A DNA stretch of 64,000 nucleotides from Phytomonas francai (lineage: Eukaryota > Euglenozoa > Kinetoplastea > Trypanosomatida > Trypanosomatidae), in assembly GCA_001766655.1 (NCBI GenBank), contig MJCC01000007.1, positions 179,275 to 243,274 on the forward strand, given 5' to 3'. Below, in pieces: positions 38,147-47,929 of the stretch. Made by a program: the position numbers and the translations under genes. Under the pieces are notes generated by a model, which did not search any database, had not been told where the DNA came from, and worked only from the letters and a program-made list of their open reading frames with translations. How positions within the stretch are numbered: position 1 is the stretch's first letter; each line of letters opens with the position of its first letter.

Positions 38147-41092
38147 ATGAAGGCCCTTACCGGTGAAATGGCCGCCACTTACGACCCGGCGGATGTCGAG
38201 AGAGGGTGGTATTCATGGTGGGAGGACTCAGGTTTTTTCCGACCGTCATCCGACATGAACCGCGCGACAAATGGGAAGAAGTTTGTGATCATCGCGCCGC
38301 CGCCCAATGTCACCGGTTATCTGCACCTCGGCCACGCGCTGACAGGGGCGGTGCAGGACACCCTCACGCGTTTTCACCGGATGAAGGGCGACGATACCCT
38401 GTATTTGCCGGGCACCGACCACGCCGGGATCGCCACGCAGGTCGTGGTCGAGAAGCTCCTCATGAAGCAAGAGGGAAAGACGCGCCACGATCTCGGTCGG
38501 GAGGCGTTTATGCGCCACCTGTGGGATTTTAAAAACAAACACGCCGGCATCATCACGAAACAGTTCCGGGAAATCGGTCTCTCGTTGGACTGGACCCGGG
38601 AGCGATTCACGATGGACGAGCACTCCAGCCGAGCCGTCATCGAGGCATTCGTCAGGATGCACGAACAGGGCCTCGTCAAGCGCGCAAATCGCCTGGTAAA
38701 CTGGTGCTGCGCGCTACAGAGCGCTATTTCGGACCTTGAGGTTGAGTTTGTGGATGTGGCCAAGAACTCCAAGCTAAGCATCCCGAACTACGACAGGAAG
38801 GTGGACATGGGCGTGCTGACGCACATCGCGTACAAGCTATCGGACGGCGACGGCGAGCTCATCATCGCTACGACGCGTCCCGAGACGCTTCTCGGTGATA
38901 CCGCCATCGCCGTCCACCCCGACGACGAGCGCTACAAGGCGTTTCACGGGAAATTCCTCAAGTGCCCTTTCCGCGATGCGATCATTCCCGTTGTTTTGGA
39001 CTCGACGCTGGTGGACATGAGCTTTGGCACGGGTGCGGTGAAGATCACCCCCGCGCATGACCCCAATGACTTTGAGGCGGGTCTGCGCCACGATCTTCCC
39101 CATATCACAATGATGGATCTTAACGGTGTCGTCTGCGTGGAGGGCCCCTTCAAGGGCATGCACCGCTTCGACTGCCGGCGCGAAATTGTGAAGCGGCTGG
39201 ATCAGATGGGGCTTCTGCGTGGGGTCGAGCCGTACGAGTACCGCGTTGGGCGGTGCAGCCGCACCGGCGACATCATCGAGCCGCTGCCCATGATGCAGTG
39301 GTTCGTGGACTGCACGGCGATGGCCCGCCGCTCGGTCGAGGCCGTGCGGGAGAAGGCGCTCACCCTGACGCCTTCTGCCCACGAGTCCGTGTGGTACCAC
39401 TGGCTGGAGAACATCAAGCCGTGGTGCGTGTCCCGGCAGCTCTGGTGGGGGCACCGGATCCCGGCCTACAAGGTCCGCCTCGAGGGCTCGGACGCCCTCG
39501 CCGCGCACGCGGACCCGTGGGTCGTCGCCCGCGATCTCCCGGAGGCCCGGGCCCGGGCGCGGGCCGAGTTTGGCCTCACTGAGGCCGAGGCCGAGGCCGC
39601 CACGTACGACCAGGACCCCGACGTGCTCGACACTTGGTTCAGCTCGGCGCTCTGGCCCTTCTCGACGCTGGGCTGGCCGGACGACACGGAGGACATGCGC
39701 CGCTTCTTTCCGACCTCGCTCATGGAGACGGGGCACGACATCTTGTTCTTCTGGGTCGCCCGCATGGTGATGGCGTCGCTGCAGCTTGTCGATCAGCTCC
39801 CGTTTCAGGACATCTTTCTGCACGCCATGGTGCGCGACAAGAACGGCGAGAAGATGTCAAAATCTAAGGGCAACGTGATTGACCCCCTTTTCATTGTGAA
39901 CGGTGCCACCTTGGAGCAGCTTCACGAGACCATCTACAGCGGCAACCTCCCCACGAAGGAGATCGAGAAGGCCATCAAGCTGCAGAAAGAAAGTCACCCC
40001 GATGGTATTATTCGATGTGGTAGCGACGCCCTGCGGTTTGGCCTTCTGTCCTATACTCAGTCCGGTCGAAACGTCAACCTTGATATCGCCCGCATTGTTG
40101 CGTACCGCCAATTCTGCAATAAGCTATGGAACGTCGTGCGCTACACCCTCTACCATGCCCTCGGAACGGATTATCACCCCAAGAAGATGACTTTTGATGT
40201 TCAAGTGGATGGCTCGACCCTGCCACTAGAGTGCCAGTGGATCCTATCACGCTTAGATTTTGCCATCGAAGAGGCAACGCGAGGCATGTCTTCGGGCACC
40301 TATGATTTTGCTCTCGCAACCAACGCCGTGTATCGCTTCTGGCTTTACGAACTTTGTGATGTGTTCCTGGAGCTCACCAAGCCTATTATTCAGAACAACG
40401 GTAAGGATAAGCAGCTGGTTCAGGATCTGCTCTTGTATGTAGTCGAAAGGGGTCTGCGACTGCTGCACCCCATGATGCCGTTCCTGACTGAAGAGCTGTG
40501 GCACCGTCTGCCGCACTATGATACCTTCAGTACACAGACTATCATGCTGGCGCCATACCCAGAGACCAGTGGATGGTCCAACAGCGAGGTCGAAGAATCA
40601 ATGAAGCTCGTTTTTGATGTTGTCCATAGTGTGCGTTCCACCAAGGCTTCTTACGGACTGACGAACAAACAGAAGCCGGTGATTTGGGTTGTCGCGCACA
40701 CACCCGCCATTAAGGAGCTATTCGAGCGGAAGGCTCTCATTATCACAACTCTCGGAGTGGTCGGGAGCGTCCATGCTATTACCCCCGAGGAAGAAGCCAC
40801 TGCTGTACCAAAGGGCTGTGGCTTTTCAGTGATTACCAAGGAAGTTGGTGTGTACATGATGTTGGTGGGGTTGATTGATATTAATAAGGAGATAAAGAAA
40901 CTTGAGGGCCAACTGGCGACTATTATGAAACAGATTGAGGGGTTGAAGAAGAAAATGTCCATAAAAGATTATGAGCTAAAGGTTCCTGAAGAAATTCGCA
41001 ACACAAACGATGAGAAACTGGATACGCTTTCGAAACAACAGGTACAATTGGCGGACAAGATAGAAAAGATGCAATCTTTCAAACAAGAATAA
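38147..41092 (+). CDS. ValRS: Valyl-tRNA synthetase
   Basis: This class I synthetase charges tRNA-Val. The 981 residues show PPPNVTGYLHLGHALTGAVQ with the HIGH-type motif HLGH at 60-63, and the editing (CP1) domain at about 210-400 (TTRPETLLGDTAIAVHPDD). The tryptophan-rich WCVSRQLWWGHRIPAY segment and KMSKSKGNV (about 569) follow, then the anticodon-binding helical domain and a C-terminal coiled coil (about 900-981) that contacts tRNA. There is no GST-like N-terminal extension. Only one ValRS is visible here; in trypanosomatids one gene usually supplies cytosol and mitochondrion. GC content peaks in the middle (39240-39840) and falls to AT-rich at the 3' end. Confidence 0.95.
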   Translation: MKALTGEMAATYDPADVERGWYSWWEDSGFFRPSSDMNRATNGKKFVIIAPPPNVTGYLHLGHALTGAVQDTLTRFHRMKGDDTLYLPGTDHAGIATQVVVEKLLMKQEGKTRHDLGREAFMRHLWDFKNKHAGIITKQFREIGLSLDWTRERFTMDEHSSRAVIEAFVRMHEQGLVKRANRLVNWCCALQSAISDLEVEFVDVAKNSKLSIPNYDRKVDMGVLTHIAYKLSDGDGELIIATTRPETLLGDTAIAVHPDDERYKAFHGKFLKCPFRDAIIPVVLDSTLVDMSFGTGAVKITPAHDPNDFEAGLRHDLPHITMMDLNGVVCVEGPFKGMHRFDCRREIVKRLDQMGLLRGVEPYEYRVGRCSRTGDIIEPLPMMQWFVDCTAMARRSVEAVREKALTLTPSAHESVWYHWLENIKPWCVSRQLWWGHRIPAYKVRLEGSDALAAHADPWVVARDLPEARARARAEFGLTEAEAEAATYDQDPDVLDTWFSSALWPFSTLGWPDDTEDMRRFFPTSLMETGHDILFFWVARMVMASLQLVDQLPFQDIFLHAMVRDKNGEKMSKSKGNVIDPLFIVNGATLEQLHETIYSGNLPTKEIEKAIKLQKESHPDGIIRCGSDALRFGLLSYTQSGRNVNLDIARIVAYRQFCNKLWNVVRYTLYHALGTDYHPKKMTFDVQVDGSTLPLECQWILSRLDFAIEEATRGMSSGTYDFALATNAVYRFWLYELCDVFLELTKPIIQNNGKDKQLVQDLLLYVVERGLRLLHPMMPFLTEELWHRLPHYDTFSTQTIMLAPYPETSGWSNSEVEESMKLVFDVVHSVRSTKASYGLTNKQKPVIWVVAHTPAIKELFERKALIITTLGVVGSVHAITPEEEATAVPKGCGFSVITKEVGVYMMLVGLIDINKEIKKLEGQLATIMKQIEGLKKKMSIKDYELKVPEEIRNTNDEKLDTLSKQQVQLADKIEKMQSFKQE

Positions 41093-41639
41093 GTATATCC
41101 ATATATCTATATATATAAAGGAGTTAATTTAATGAACCGTGTGATTCCACTTAGCACAGGCTCACTAACACTAATCCCCTTGTAGGATTACATCCTGTTA
41201 CGACAGCTCTGCAGCTGAGTGATATGGGCCACAATATTTTTTTCCCCTCATATAAACCGGTACGCAGCTGTTTAATGATTTTCCTAATTTTCACCATTAC
41301 GTCTTAGTATTAACAACATGCCCGTACCGAAAATATTCATTGTTTTCTTTTAAAGAGCGTAATTTTTCCTCCAAGGTGAAGTTTTTATTCTAACTAAATA
41401 GAAAAGTGATCATGATCAGTGGTACAGAATGAGGGCAAGGTTCTTAATTCTCCTTATCAGCATACCATTTTTTTTTTTTTTTATGGCTATGCAATATGAA
41501 TTATCATTTTTTCTCCTTTTTGTTAACTATAGTTCCAGTAAATCCGCTAGTAGTTACCATAATAGTCCGTCCTTTCAAAATTTGCAAGCTTTTGATAAAA
41601 ACTAAAACTACCTCTTTTCCTTCTAAAAAAAAAGTATAA
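41093..41639. other. Intergenic; probable prozyme 5' leader
   Basis: Contains a 14-T run (41468-41481) followed by T-rich DNA and an AG at 41533-41534, a strong acceptor candidate. From there to the prozyme ATG there is no upstream ATG, so this leader has no uORF if that acceptor is used. Confidence 0.55.
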
Positions 41640-42614
41640 ATGCCTCCATGGACATGTTCCCGTGATGAATATCCTCAGTCTGTTCATGCATTGATGTCTC
41701 TGTGGGGTGGGTTCGCATCACTGACAGAGGGCAGCGACAGTGGTCTGGAGAAGCGCCTCGAGGTCGACTTTAAATCTCCCAATCCGATCCAAAAAATCAC
41801 TGTGGCTGACATAGAGGCCCTTATGGGAACCGTTGATGAGTATCTCCAACATTACTCGCGCGAAGGAGATTTTAATGCACTTACATTTTCACGAACCTTG
41901 ATCATACTCACCTCAAGAATGCTTACGATAAGCAGTTCCTCAACGGTGATGCTGCACCACGTCCTAGGGCCGTTGTTGGATCTCCTTAGGCAGCATAGCG
42001 TGGAGGTGGAGTGGATGTCGTTCTCGCGCAGGAACACCACCGCGCCATGGGGCACACAATGCGAGACGAGCGACATCATGGCACAGGAGTACGCCGAGCT
42101 TAAAGCTGCTTTTCCTACAGGTCAGTCTTTTTTGTTAGGTCCTGTCGATAGCGAGCATTACTTTTTCTTTACCTTTGACGCAATTGACCGGTCGGGGGGT
42201 GCTGTAGTGGAGCAGGACGTGCAAATCAACGTGTTCCTATATGATATCGTACGCGAGGAGGAGGAAGCGGTAAACGCTAACGTTAAGTCGACCCAAAAGA
42301 ATGCGCAACAGCTAATACATTTGGAGGGGAACAATTACGAGATCATACGCACTTTTGACGATATTTCATACATTTCCTTCGAGACCAACGCACGAGATGC
42401 CATGGAGTCTCCAGCTCGTCTGCAGTCGCTACTGAAGAAGTTCAGGCCTTCAAAAATTGTTATGCTTGCACTGCAAGACAGAAACATTGACCCTGGTATG
42501 CTTCGTCGCACCTACGCTACTTTACCTGGCTACGCGTTTCAGAGCTCTCTCACTAACCAGTTCCGTGAAGGATATTCATTTTACCAATTAACTTTTCTTA
42601 GTGTTGAGGAATAA
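41640..42614 (+). CDS. AdoMetDC prozyme: S-adenosylmethionine decarboxylase prozyme (inactive paralogue)
   Basis: The 324 residues are homologous to the AdoMetDC at 45939 over most of their length. Shared segments include GLEKRLEVDF, HSVEVEWMSFSRRN, the FPTG-QSFLLGPVDSEHYFFF block and YISFETNARDA. In trypanosomatids the prozyme forms a heterodimer with AdoMetDC and raises its activity greatly. Catalytic residues are gone. The LTESS self-cleavage site is replaced by LTFSRT (Arg85 at the pyruvoyl serine), the catalytic Cys of ITCGTT is Ser (ISSSST), and the proton-transfer His of YQTIHITPE is Arg (YEIIRTFDD). It therefore cannot make the pyruvoyl cofactor. It lies about 3.3 kb upstream of the active gene, same strand. 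Confidence 0.93.
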   Translation: MPPWTCSRDEYPQSVHALMSLWGGFASLTEGSDSGLEKRLEVDFKSPNPIQKITVADIEALMGTVDEYLQHYSREGDFNALTFSRTLIILTSRMLTISSSSTVMLHHVLGPLLDLLRQHSVEVEWMSFSRRNTTAPWGTQCETSDIMAQEYAELKAAFPTGQSFLLGPVDSEHYFFFTFDAIDRSGGAVVEQDVQINVFLYDIVREEEEAVNANVKSTQKNAQQLIHLEGNNYEIIRTFDDISYISFETNARDAMESPARLQSLLKKFRPSKIVMLALQDRNIDPGMLRRTYATLPGYAFQSSLTNQFREGYSFYQLTFLSVEE

Positions 42615-43575
42615 TGGTGATGGAAAAAGAACTACTATGAACAGTACTATATGAATGGTAGGCGTATATAAAATAAAACTAGGTAAAGAAAATACAACAG
42701 TAGCAGAAAGGACAGCAATAAAGAATTGATGTCATGATTTTTTTCTTTAGAGGTAAAACGACTTCATTGTATTTCTTAAACTCTGCCTACACAGAAGATA
42801 AATATTAGAAATATATAAAAGTTGTTATATTTTAAATAAGCCCGGGAAAAATGGTATCCCTTGGAAAGTTATCTGTGATACCTATTATTTTAATTGCTAT
42901 ATTATTTTAATTTTTTTTCCTTAGCACGGAAATATTTTTATTTTTTCCCCAGTTTTTTCCGCCAGTTTACAGAGCCAATATCCTGAAGGGGGAAACGCAT
43001 AGAAAGACCGGAAATCTATTTTCAGTAGTGGCTTCATCTGTTGAAGCCCCCAGATTCAGATCGTAGAATTAACTGGAGTAATGTCTAGTAAAAAAAAATG
43101 ATAACTGTCCCCTACATAATTCTACCATGTTACGGTTTCCTATCCTCCTATCGGTTTCCCCAAAGGGCACTATTGGTGCTGAACACCACTTTTTGCATGC
43201 TACTAATATCCGAATGCCCCTGATAAACCGACTGATCTCAAAAGAATACGTTACCATGATCAGATACATCGGTTGCTAGGGCTAACTTCTTCCCCCGCTG
43301 TCTCATTACTTTTTTAAAAATGTATACTTCACGTTTGACGCGCCCCTTCAGTTTTTGTGTGTGTGTTTTTAACGTCTAAACGTGACGCATCCTTCTCTTA
43401 ACATCGTATAATCTCACACTGCTACTTCTTTGTGAAATCAAGAGAAAAATGAAAATGAAAGAGAGTAACCGATTTATTGCTTTTTTTTTGCGCCTCTCTC
43501 TTTCCAATGACGTGTTTCACTTTTCTTCCGCGTACCGACATTCGAATCGTCGCCTTAATATGATCTAGACAATGA

Positions 43576-43890
43576 ATGTACTTCTACTACATCTTTCTCC
43601 AGTCTCTAACGGGGGGCATTCCTCTTTTCAATCTAGGTAAACTGAGCTTCCTTTTTGATTCTGTTCTTCTATGTTTGTTTATATTCGTACTTGTGCTCTA
43701 CACCTGGTACAGTAATATAAGGGAACAGGAGAAAAGCCGTGTCAAAAAAAGCGAAAGGGACGAATCGAGAGGGGTGTTCTATAAAACGAAACTTCGTTTT
43801 CACCTTTTTGGTTCTCCTTTCAGCGGTGACGACGCAATGATGCACGTCGTCACCTCGGAGGTGTACTGGTATTCTCAGACTGGCCGGTAA
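43576..43890 (+). CDS. Doubtful small membrane-protein ORF, 104 aa
   Basis: ATG-initiated frame on the sense strand with one strong hydrophobic segment (FDSVLLCLFIFVLVLYTWY) followed by a basic stretch (REQEKSRVKKSERDE) and a mixed C-terminus, a layout possible for a single-pass protein. Against it, frames of this length occur by chance elsewhere in this AT-rich gap DNA and T-rich tracts naturally encode Phe/Leu. No family recognised. Confidence 0.25.
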   Translation: MYFYYIFLQSLTGGIPLFNLGKLSFLFDSVLLCLFIFVLVLYTWYSNIREQEKSRVKKSERDESRGVFYKTKLRFHLFGSPFSGDDAMMHVVTSEVYWYSQTGR

Positions 43891-44013
43891 ATTAACGAAG
43901 AAACAAACACAAAGAGGTTTTGCTGGAGCTTATATGAATCAATGTAGTTTGTCATTCTGAAAACTGTCACCGGAAAAGGATAAGGGTTCAGTTATCCCAT
44001 TCTTCCTAAAAAT

Positions 44014-44026
44014 GGGGGGGGGGGGG
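44014..44026 (+). repeat. 13-G homopolymer
   Basis: Thirteen consecutive G followed by ATGGGGGG, a G-rich patch on the coding strand in the gap between prozyme and AdoMetDC. Confidence 0.95.
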
Positions 44027-44817
44027 ATGGGGGGACGCACTTGCAACGGTGCACTCAAATTCCCCACCTCAATAGTGAATCCTTTCTTTTCATGGGCTTG
44101 TTTTCCAGTCCTATGACAATACAATTTTCAGTTCTGCTTTCAGTAGCTTCAAGTTTTGTTTGCACCGTGTAGAAAGAGCAACGCTTTAATTTATTATCAT
44201 TCTCATTATAATTATTTTTCGTAAGCTATTTTATCTTACGTCATAGTGGAACACTTAAAATTCGATTGTTGTCGGGACCATCCTTCATCGGACTGAAATT
44301 CCCAGACTATGTATTAATAGCAACTTACACCCTCAAAAACGAGTATTTTGCGTTTTTTTAGAAAAAAATTTTCCATTTTTTTTTTTTCTTCCCCGAAACA
44401 GAACAGAATCCAGAACATTTTTATTTGATTCGCTGTGAACTAGGGGTAAGTTGGTTTTACAGTTAACATGCCCCCATTTTTATAATGGATTTCTTTTGAA
44501 CAAAACTAAGAAAACAAGCGTTTGCTCGAGCTTTTTATTTTCTCACTTATGAATGTTGGGAAATGAATAAAGCAACTACACTTTCCGCGCTTTACGGCGT
44601 TTTGGTGCTAGTCGTTTACCGTGGCTCTTTTTCGTCTTTTTTTCTTGAAATAAAGAGCCAATAAGCAAATTTGAACGAAATTTTTAATTTTCATACTTCA
44701 AATGAGAATACCTTAGTGGTGCGTACACCTCTGAGAGTTTATCTAAGATGGAGAGGAAGAAGATAACAGAGTAGTAATAAATATTTATATATTTTTCTTC
44801 TTTTATAGATTCAGGAC

Positions 44818-45012
44818 ATGTTGCAGGTAAAACATATTTATTGTTCGTCCAATATTGAATCGCAAAAACTATTTACCATTATTTATGTAACTGCACATCG
44901 TCCACCAGTTTTAAAATACCGAATTATAAAAGAAGACGGTACATGTTCGAAGAATGAAGTTAGCTATGATGGAGGATGTGAAAAGTTTAATGAGAAAATT
45001 ATCGAGAAGTAG
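44818..45012 (+). CDS. Doubtful small ORF, 64 aa
   Basis: Short ATG frame on the sense strand (HIYCSSNIESQKLFTII, KYRIIKEDGTCSKNEVSYDG) with a T-rich tract and AG at 44808-44814 just upstream, which would allow trans-splicing. Composition is plausible for protein, but it has no recognisable motif and its length is within chance. Confidence 0.22.
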   Translation: MLQVKHIYCSSNIESQKLFTIIYVTAHRPPVLKYRIIKEDGTCSKNEVSYDGGCEKFNEKIIEK

Positions 45013-45830
45013 CTGCGTCATTTTTTTCATATTTTTTTCCTGTTTACTTTCTTTCCTACTCATTCCCATTTGCATATAAAGAATATATACCCTCGTTGGA
45101 GGCATTTGGATAGATTATTGAAAGCAGTCCTGTTTGTTAATGTAGGAGGAGAAAGAAACAGGTAAAAAATAATGAAAGAAATACTAGCACCGAGTAGCAT
45201 TGCAAAATTATTAACCCCCCTCTTTTTTTTCCTTTTAAAGGATGAATATTATTTTTAATGTATTTTGTTATCACGATATCACTTTCATTATTTTTAGCCC
45301 CAACACATGATGTCTTCACATCAAGGGATGTGATGAATGAAAAATATTGTGAAGGTGATGCATTGGTTCCTATTTCTGAAGGTCTATCAATAAAGAGCAT
45401 CGCTAATAGATATTTACCAAGATAAATGCACGGCAACAAAATTCTTTATATAGTAAGGTGTCTATCTTTGGTATTCGTGAATAATGTTTTTTCGCACCTT
45501 CTCGTTGACTCTATAAATACAGCAAGATGAATATGTTTCGTGATTGAAATTAAAAAAAAAATGAAAGAGCGATAACAGTACTATAAAAATCGGTGCTCAT
45601 TTAGGCGACATGTTTTTTTTGAAGTTGATTTTAATTGTAAGAAGTTGGGAACCACATTTTTAAATTATGTCATCTTTTGTAACTTTATAAAAATTTTATG
45701 TGAATAAAATCCATTGGTTGCCGACTCCCCAACCTTACACAAGGGAGGGGGGAGGCGTTTCTGTGTTTTGTTTTGCTTCTTAATTATGTTTCAAATGCCC
45801 ACACTTTTTTATTCCTTTGTATTTTCTTTG

Positions 45831-45860
45831 GGGAGAGAGAGTGTGTGTGTGTGTGTGTGT
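45831..45860. repeat. (GA)n-(GT)10 microsatellite
   Basis: A short GA run followed by ten GT units about 65 bases upstream of the AdoMetDC splice-acceptor candidate. Confidence 0.95.
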
Positions 45861-45900
45861 CAGGGGTGAAGGTTGCTTTTGTTAGGGTTTGCTTACTTTT

Positions 45901-45926
45901 CGCGTTCTTCATTTTTTCGTTTTTAG
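45901..45926 (+). promoter_or_regulatory. Candidate spliced-leader acceptor of AdoMetDC
   Basis: A pyrimidine-rich tract (CTTCATTTTTTCGTTTTTAG) ends in AG at 45925-45926, leaving a 12-base leader before the ATG at 45939. This is the textbook shape of a kinetoplastid trans-splice acceptor; use is inferred. Confidence 0.6.
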
Positions 45927-45938
45927 TGGCTGATCGTG

Positions 45939-47051
45939 ATGTCTGAGAAGGATCCGGTCACGCTGATGGCGATGTGGGGCTCGATGAAGGACTACAATCC
46001 GGATCAGGGGTTCAGTTTTGAGGGTCCGGAGAAGCGCCTGGAGGTGATTATCCGATTTCTGCCTGAAACGCACCCTGATGGTTTGTACAGCCTGGAGGAC
46101 GACGTGTGGGTCCGCGTGGTAGGCACGCTCCATGCCCAAATTGTTTCAAAGGCGAAGAACGCGCATATCAAGAGCTACGTCCTGACGGAGAGTTCCCTGT
46201 TTGTGATGAAAAACCGCATCATTCTCATAACGTGCGGCACCACGACCCTGCTCAACAGCATCCCCGAGATTCTGAAGGCCATCAGCATGGTCCGCGGGGA
46301 GCTGGAGTGGGTGTCCTTCATGCACAAGAACTACTCCTTCCCGTGGGAGCAGCGGGGCCCGCACACCTCGCTCTCCGGCGAGATCTCGACCCTGAAGGGG
46401 TACTTCCCGACGGGCAAGACCTACATCCTGGGCCCGGTGGACAGCGACCACTACTTCTTCTTCTGCTACGACGACGTGATTCGGCCGCAGAGCACCGAGG
46501 ACGATACGCAGCTCAGCGTCACGATGTACGGCCTCGACCGGGCCCAGACCCGCCACTGGTTCAGCCCGCGCGCGTTCTCGACGAGCCCGGAGACGGCCGC
46601 GATCCGCGCGGCGACGCACCTCGACCGGCTCCTCGGCGCGGACTGGACGCTGCACGACCTGCAGTTCCAGCCCTGCGGGTATAGCGTGAACGCGGTGCGG
46701 GGGGGCGCGTACCAGACGATCCACATCACCCCCGAGGACCACTGCTCCTTCGCCTCCTACGAGACGAACTGCCGCGACGCGAACTACGGGGCGAGGCTCG
46801 CGAGTGTGCTCGGCGTCTTCCGGCCCCAGCGCTTCACCGTGCTCGTCATTCTCGACCCGGAGAGCGCCGTCGGGAAGGCTTACCACCGCGGTGAGGCCAT
46901 CGGCGTCGAACCGGAGTACTTCACCGAGTACGAGCTCTTCAACCAAACGGTGAACGAGTTCGCGCCGGGGTATGTGGCGATGAAGATTAACTATGTGAGG
47001 TCGCTCGTCTTGGAGGAGGAGAAGGAGGAAGAGGCTAAACAAAGCACCTAA
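45939..47051 (+). CDS. AdoMetDC: S-adenosylmethionine decarboxylase (active enzyme)
   Basis: Decarboxylates S-adenosylmethionine to supply aminopropyl groups for spermidine, and so for trypanothione. The protein is 370 residues from the ATG at 45939, the usual trypanosomatid length. The proenzyme self-cleavage site LTESSLF is intact (Glu84, pyruvoyl-forming Ser85). Catalytic Cys99 (ITCGTT), Ser249 (GYSVNAV) and His262 (YQTIHITPE) are present. The FPTGKTYILGPVDSDHYFFF block is conserved. The prozyme lies upstream on the same strand, and activity of the pair depends on their heterodimer in this group. Positions 46250-46900 are very GC-rich compared with the prozyme, suggesting stronger codon selection or conversion. 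An acidic tail (EEEKEEEAKQST) ends the protein. Confidence 0.96.
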   Translation: MSEKDPVTLMAMWGSMKDYNPDQGFSFEGPEKRLEVIIRFLPETHPDGLYSLEDDVWVRVVGTLHAQIVSKAKNAHIKSYVLTESSLFVMKNRIILITCGTTTLLNSIPEILKAISMVRGELEWVSFMHKNYSFPWEQRGPHTSLSGEISTLKGYFPTGKTYILGPVDSDHYFFFCYDDVIRPQSTEDDTQLSVTMYGLDRAQTRHWFSPRAFSTSPETAAIRAATHLDRLLGADWTLHDLQFQPCGYSVNAVRGGAYQTIHITPEDHCSFASYETNCRDANYGARLASVLGVFRPQRFTVLVILDPESAVGKAYHRGEAIGVEPEYFTEYELFNQTVNEFAPGYVAMKINYVRSLVLEEEKEEEAKQST

Positions 47052-47929
47052 AATAGGCGGCGCTGGAAGGAGGGGTTGCATGCGCTTCTTAAGCGTCCGC
47101 TTTAAGCTCGTTGCTTATTTGGGAAAGAATTTGCGATTTTTTATTGCTGCTCGGTGGCACTATTCACTTTCGTTGATGCATGATATGGTAATCCCTGCTC
47201 TCTCCCGCACACATGGCAGTTCGAAAATTTTAATATGAAACCGTACACGCCTTCAAACGCTTGAGGACACGACGTGTACTCAATTTTACATTTGAGAAAA
47301 GGATCATGTGTCGGAAAACTAGTACACGCGAAAGGAATTGTTACAATTGCCGACATTAAGCTGCCTTAAAATGGTTTCTTTGTCTGTCAAAGTTAGCCGA
47401 GATTCGGTATTCATGGAGCATGCCTTCAGATTCTCTGACGTTTCTATTATTCCCTCGAATAATCTAATTTGTAACGGGAGTACAGATACCGACTAAACGA
47501 AGGGCGTACTTTTAGATTATTTAGCTTTGGTGGTGGCACTACATTGGAGTTCTCATTTTACATCTGGAAGCCCTAGAATAATACTGAGTGTGTGACAAAA
47601 TATTCACTCTAAGTTAAAAATAATAAACACAGATAGTGTCGCTATCTATGGGTTTCAAGGCTTTCTTGTGCCAAATTTTCATGTGAGGCGAATTGCGCTA
47701 CAATCTTTTCTTTTTTGTCTACTCTGTAGTGATTGATTTATCACTATTGTTATCAATGAATATTATCTGTAGGTTGATTTTATAAGGCAGCTTCGTTTTC
47801 GTTGATTTGATTAGGAGGAACCGGACAAAAAAACGCGAGGGGTCCCCGTATAGTGTTTAATCATCATTCCCCCTCCCCCCCCACAAAAAACGAAAAACGA
47901 AAAACAGCAACTGTAGAGTTTATAGCCGT
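47052..47929. other. Intergenic
   Basis: UTR DNA. A 71-codon antisense frame (47141-47356) is not supported. Near the right end there is a C-rich patch (about 47868-47882) and an AAAACGAAAAACG repeat directly before the PPR gene. No RNA gene seen. Confidence 0.6.

Larger units (their letters stand above)
42615..45938. other. Long gap between prozyme and AdoMetDC, 3.3 kb
   Basis: AT-rich DNA with two doubtful small frames (43576-43890 and 44818-45012, listed separately), a 13-G run at 44014-44026, and a GA/GT repeat at its right end. No other gene or RNA recognised. T-rich DNA immediately before 45926 forms the AdoMetDC acceptor. Confidence 0.6.

Noticed and set aside
38837..39823. 328-codon minus-strand frame across valyl-tRNA synthetase
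   Set aside because: Lies exactly over the GC-rich middle of the synthetase and has no protein character.
46146..47081. 311-codon minus-strand frame across AdoMetDC
   Set aside because: Same GC-rich shadow effect over a confidently assigned gene.
47141..47356. 71-codon antisense frame with several Cys
   Set aside because: On the wrong strand for this array, short, and the Cys spacing does not form a known finger.
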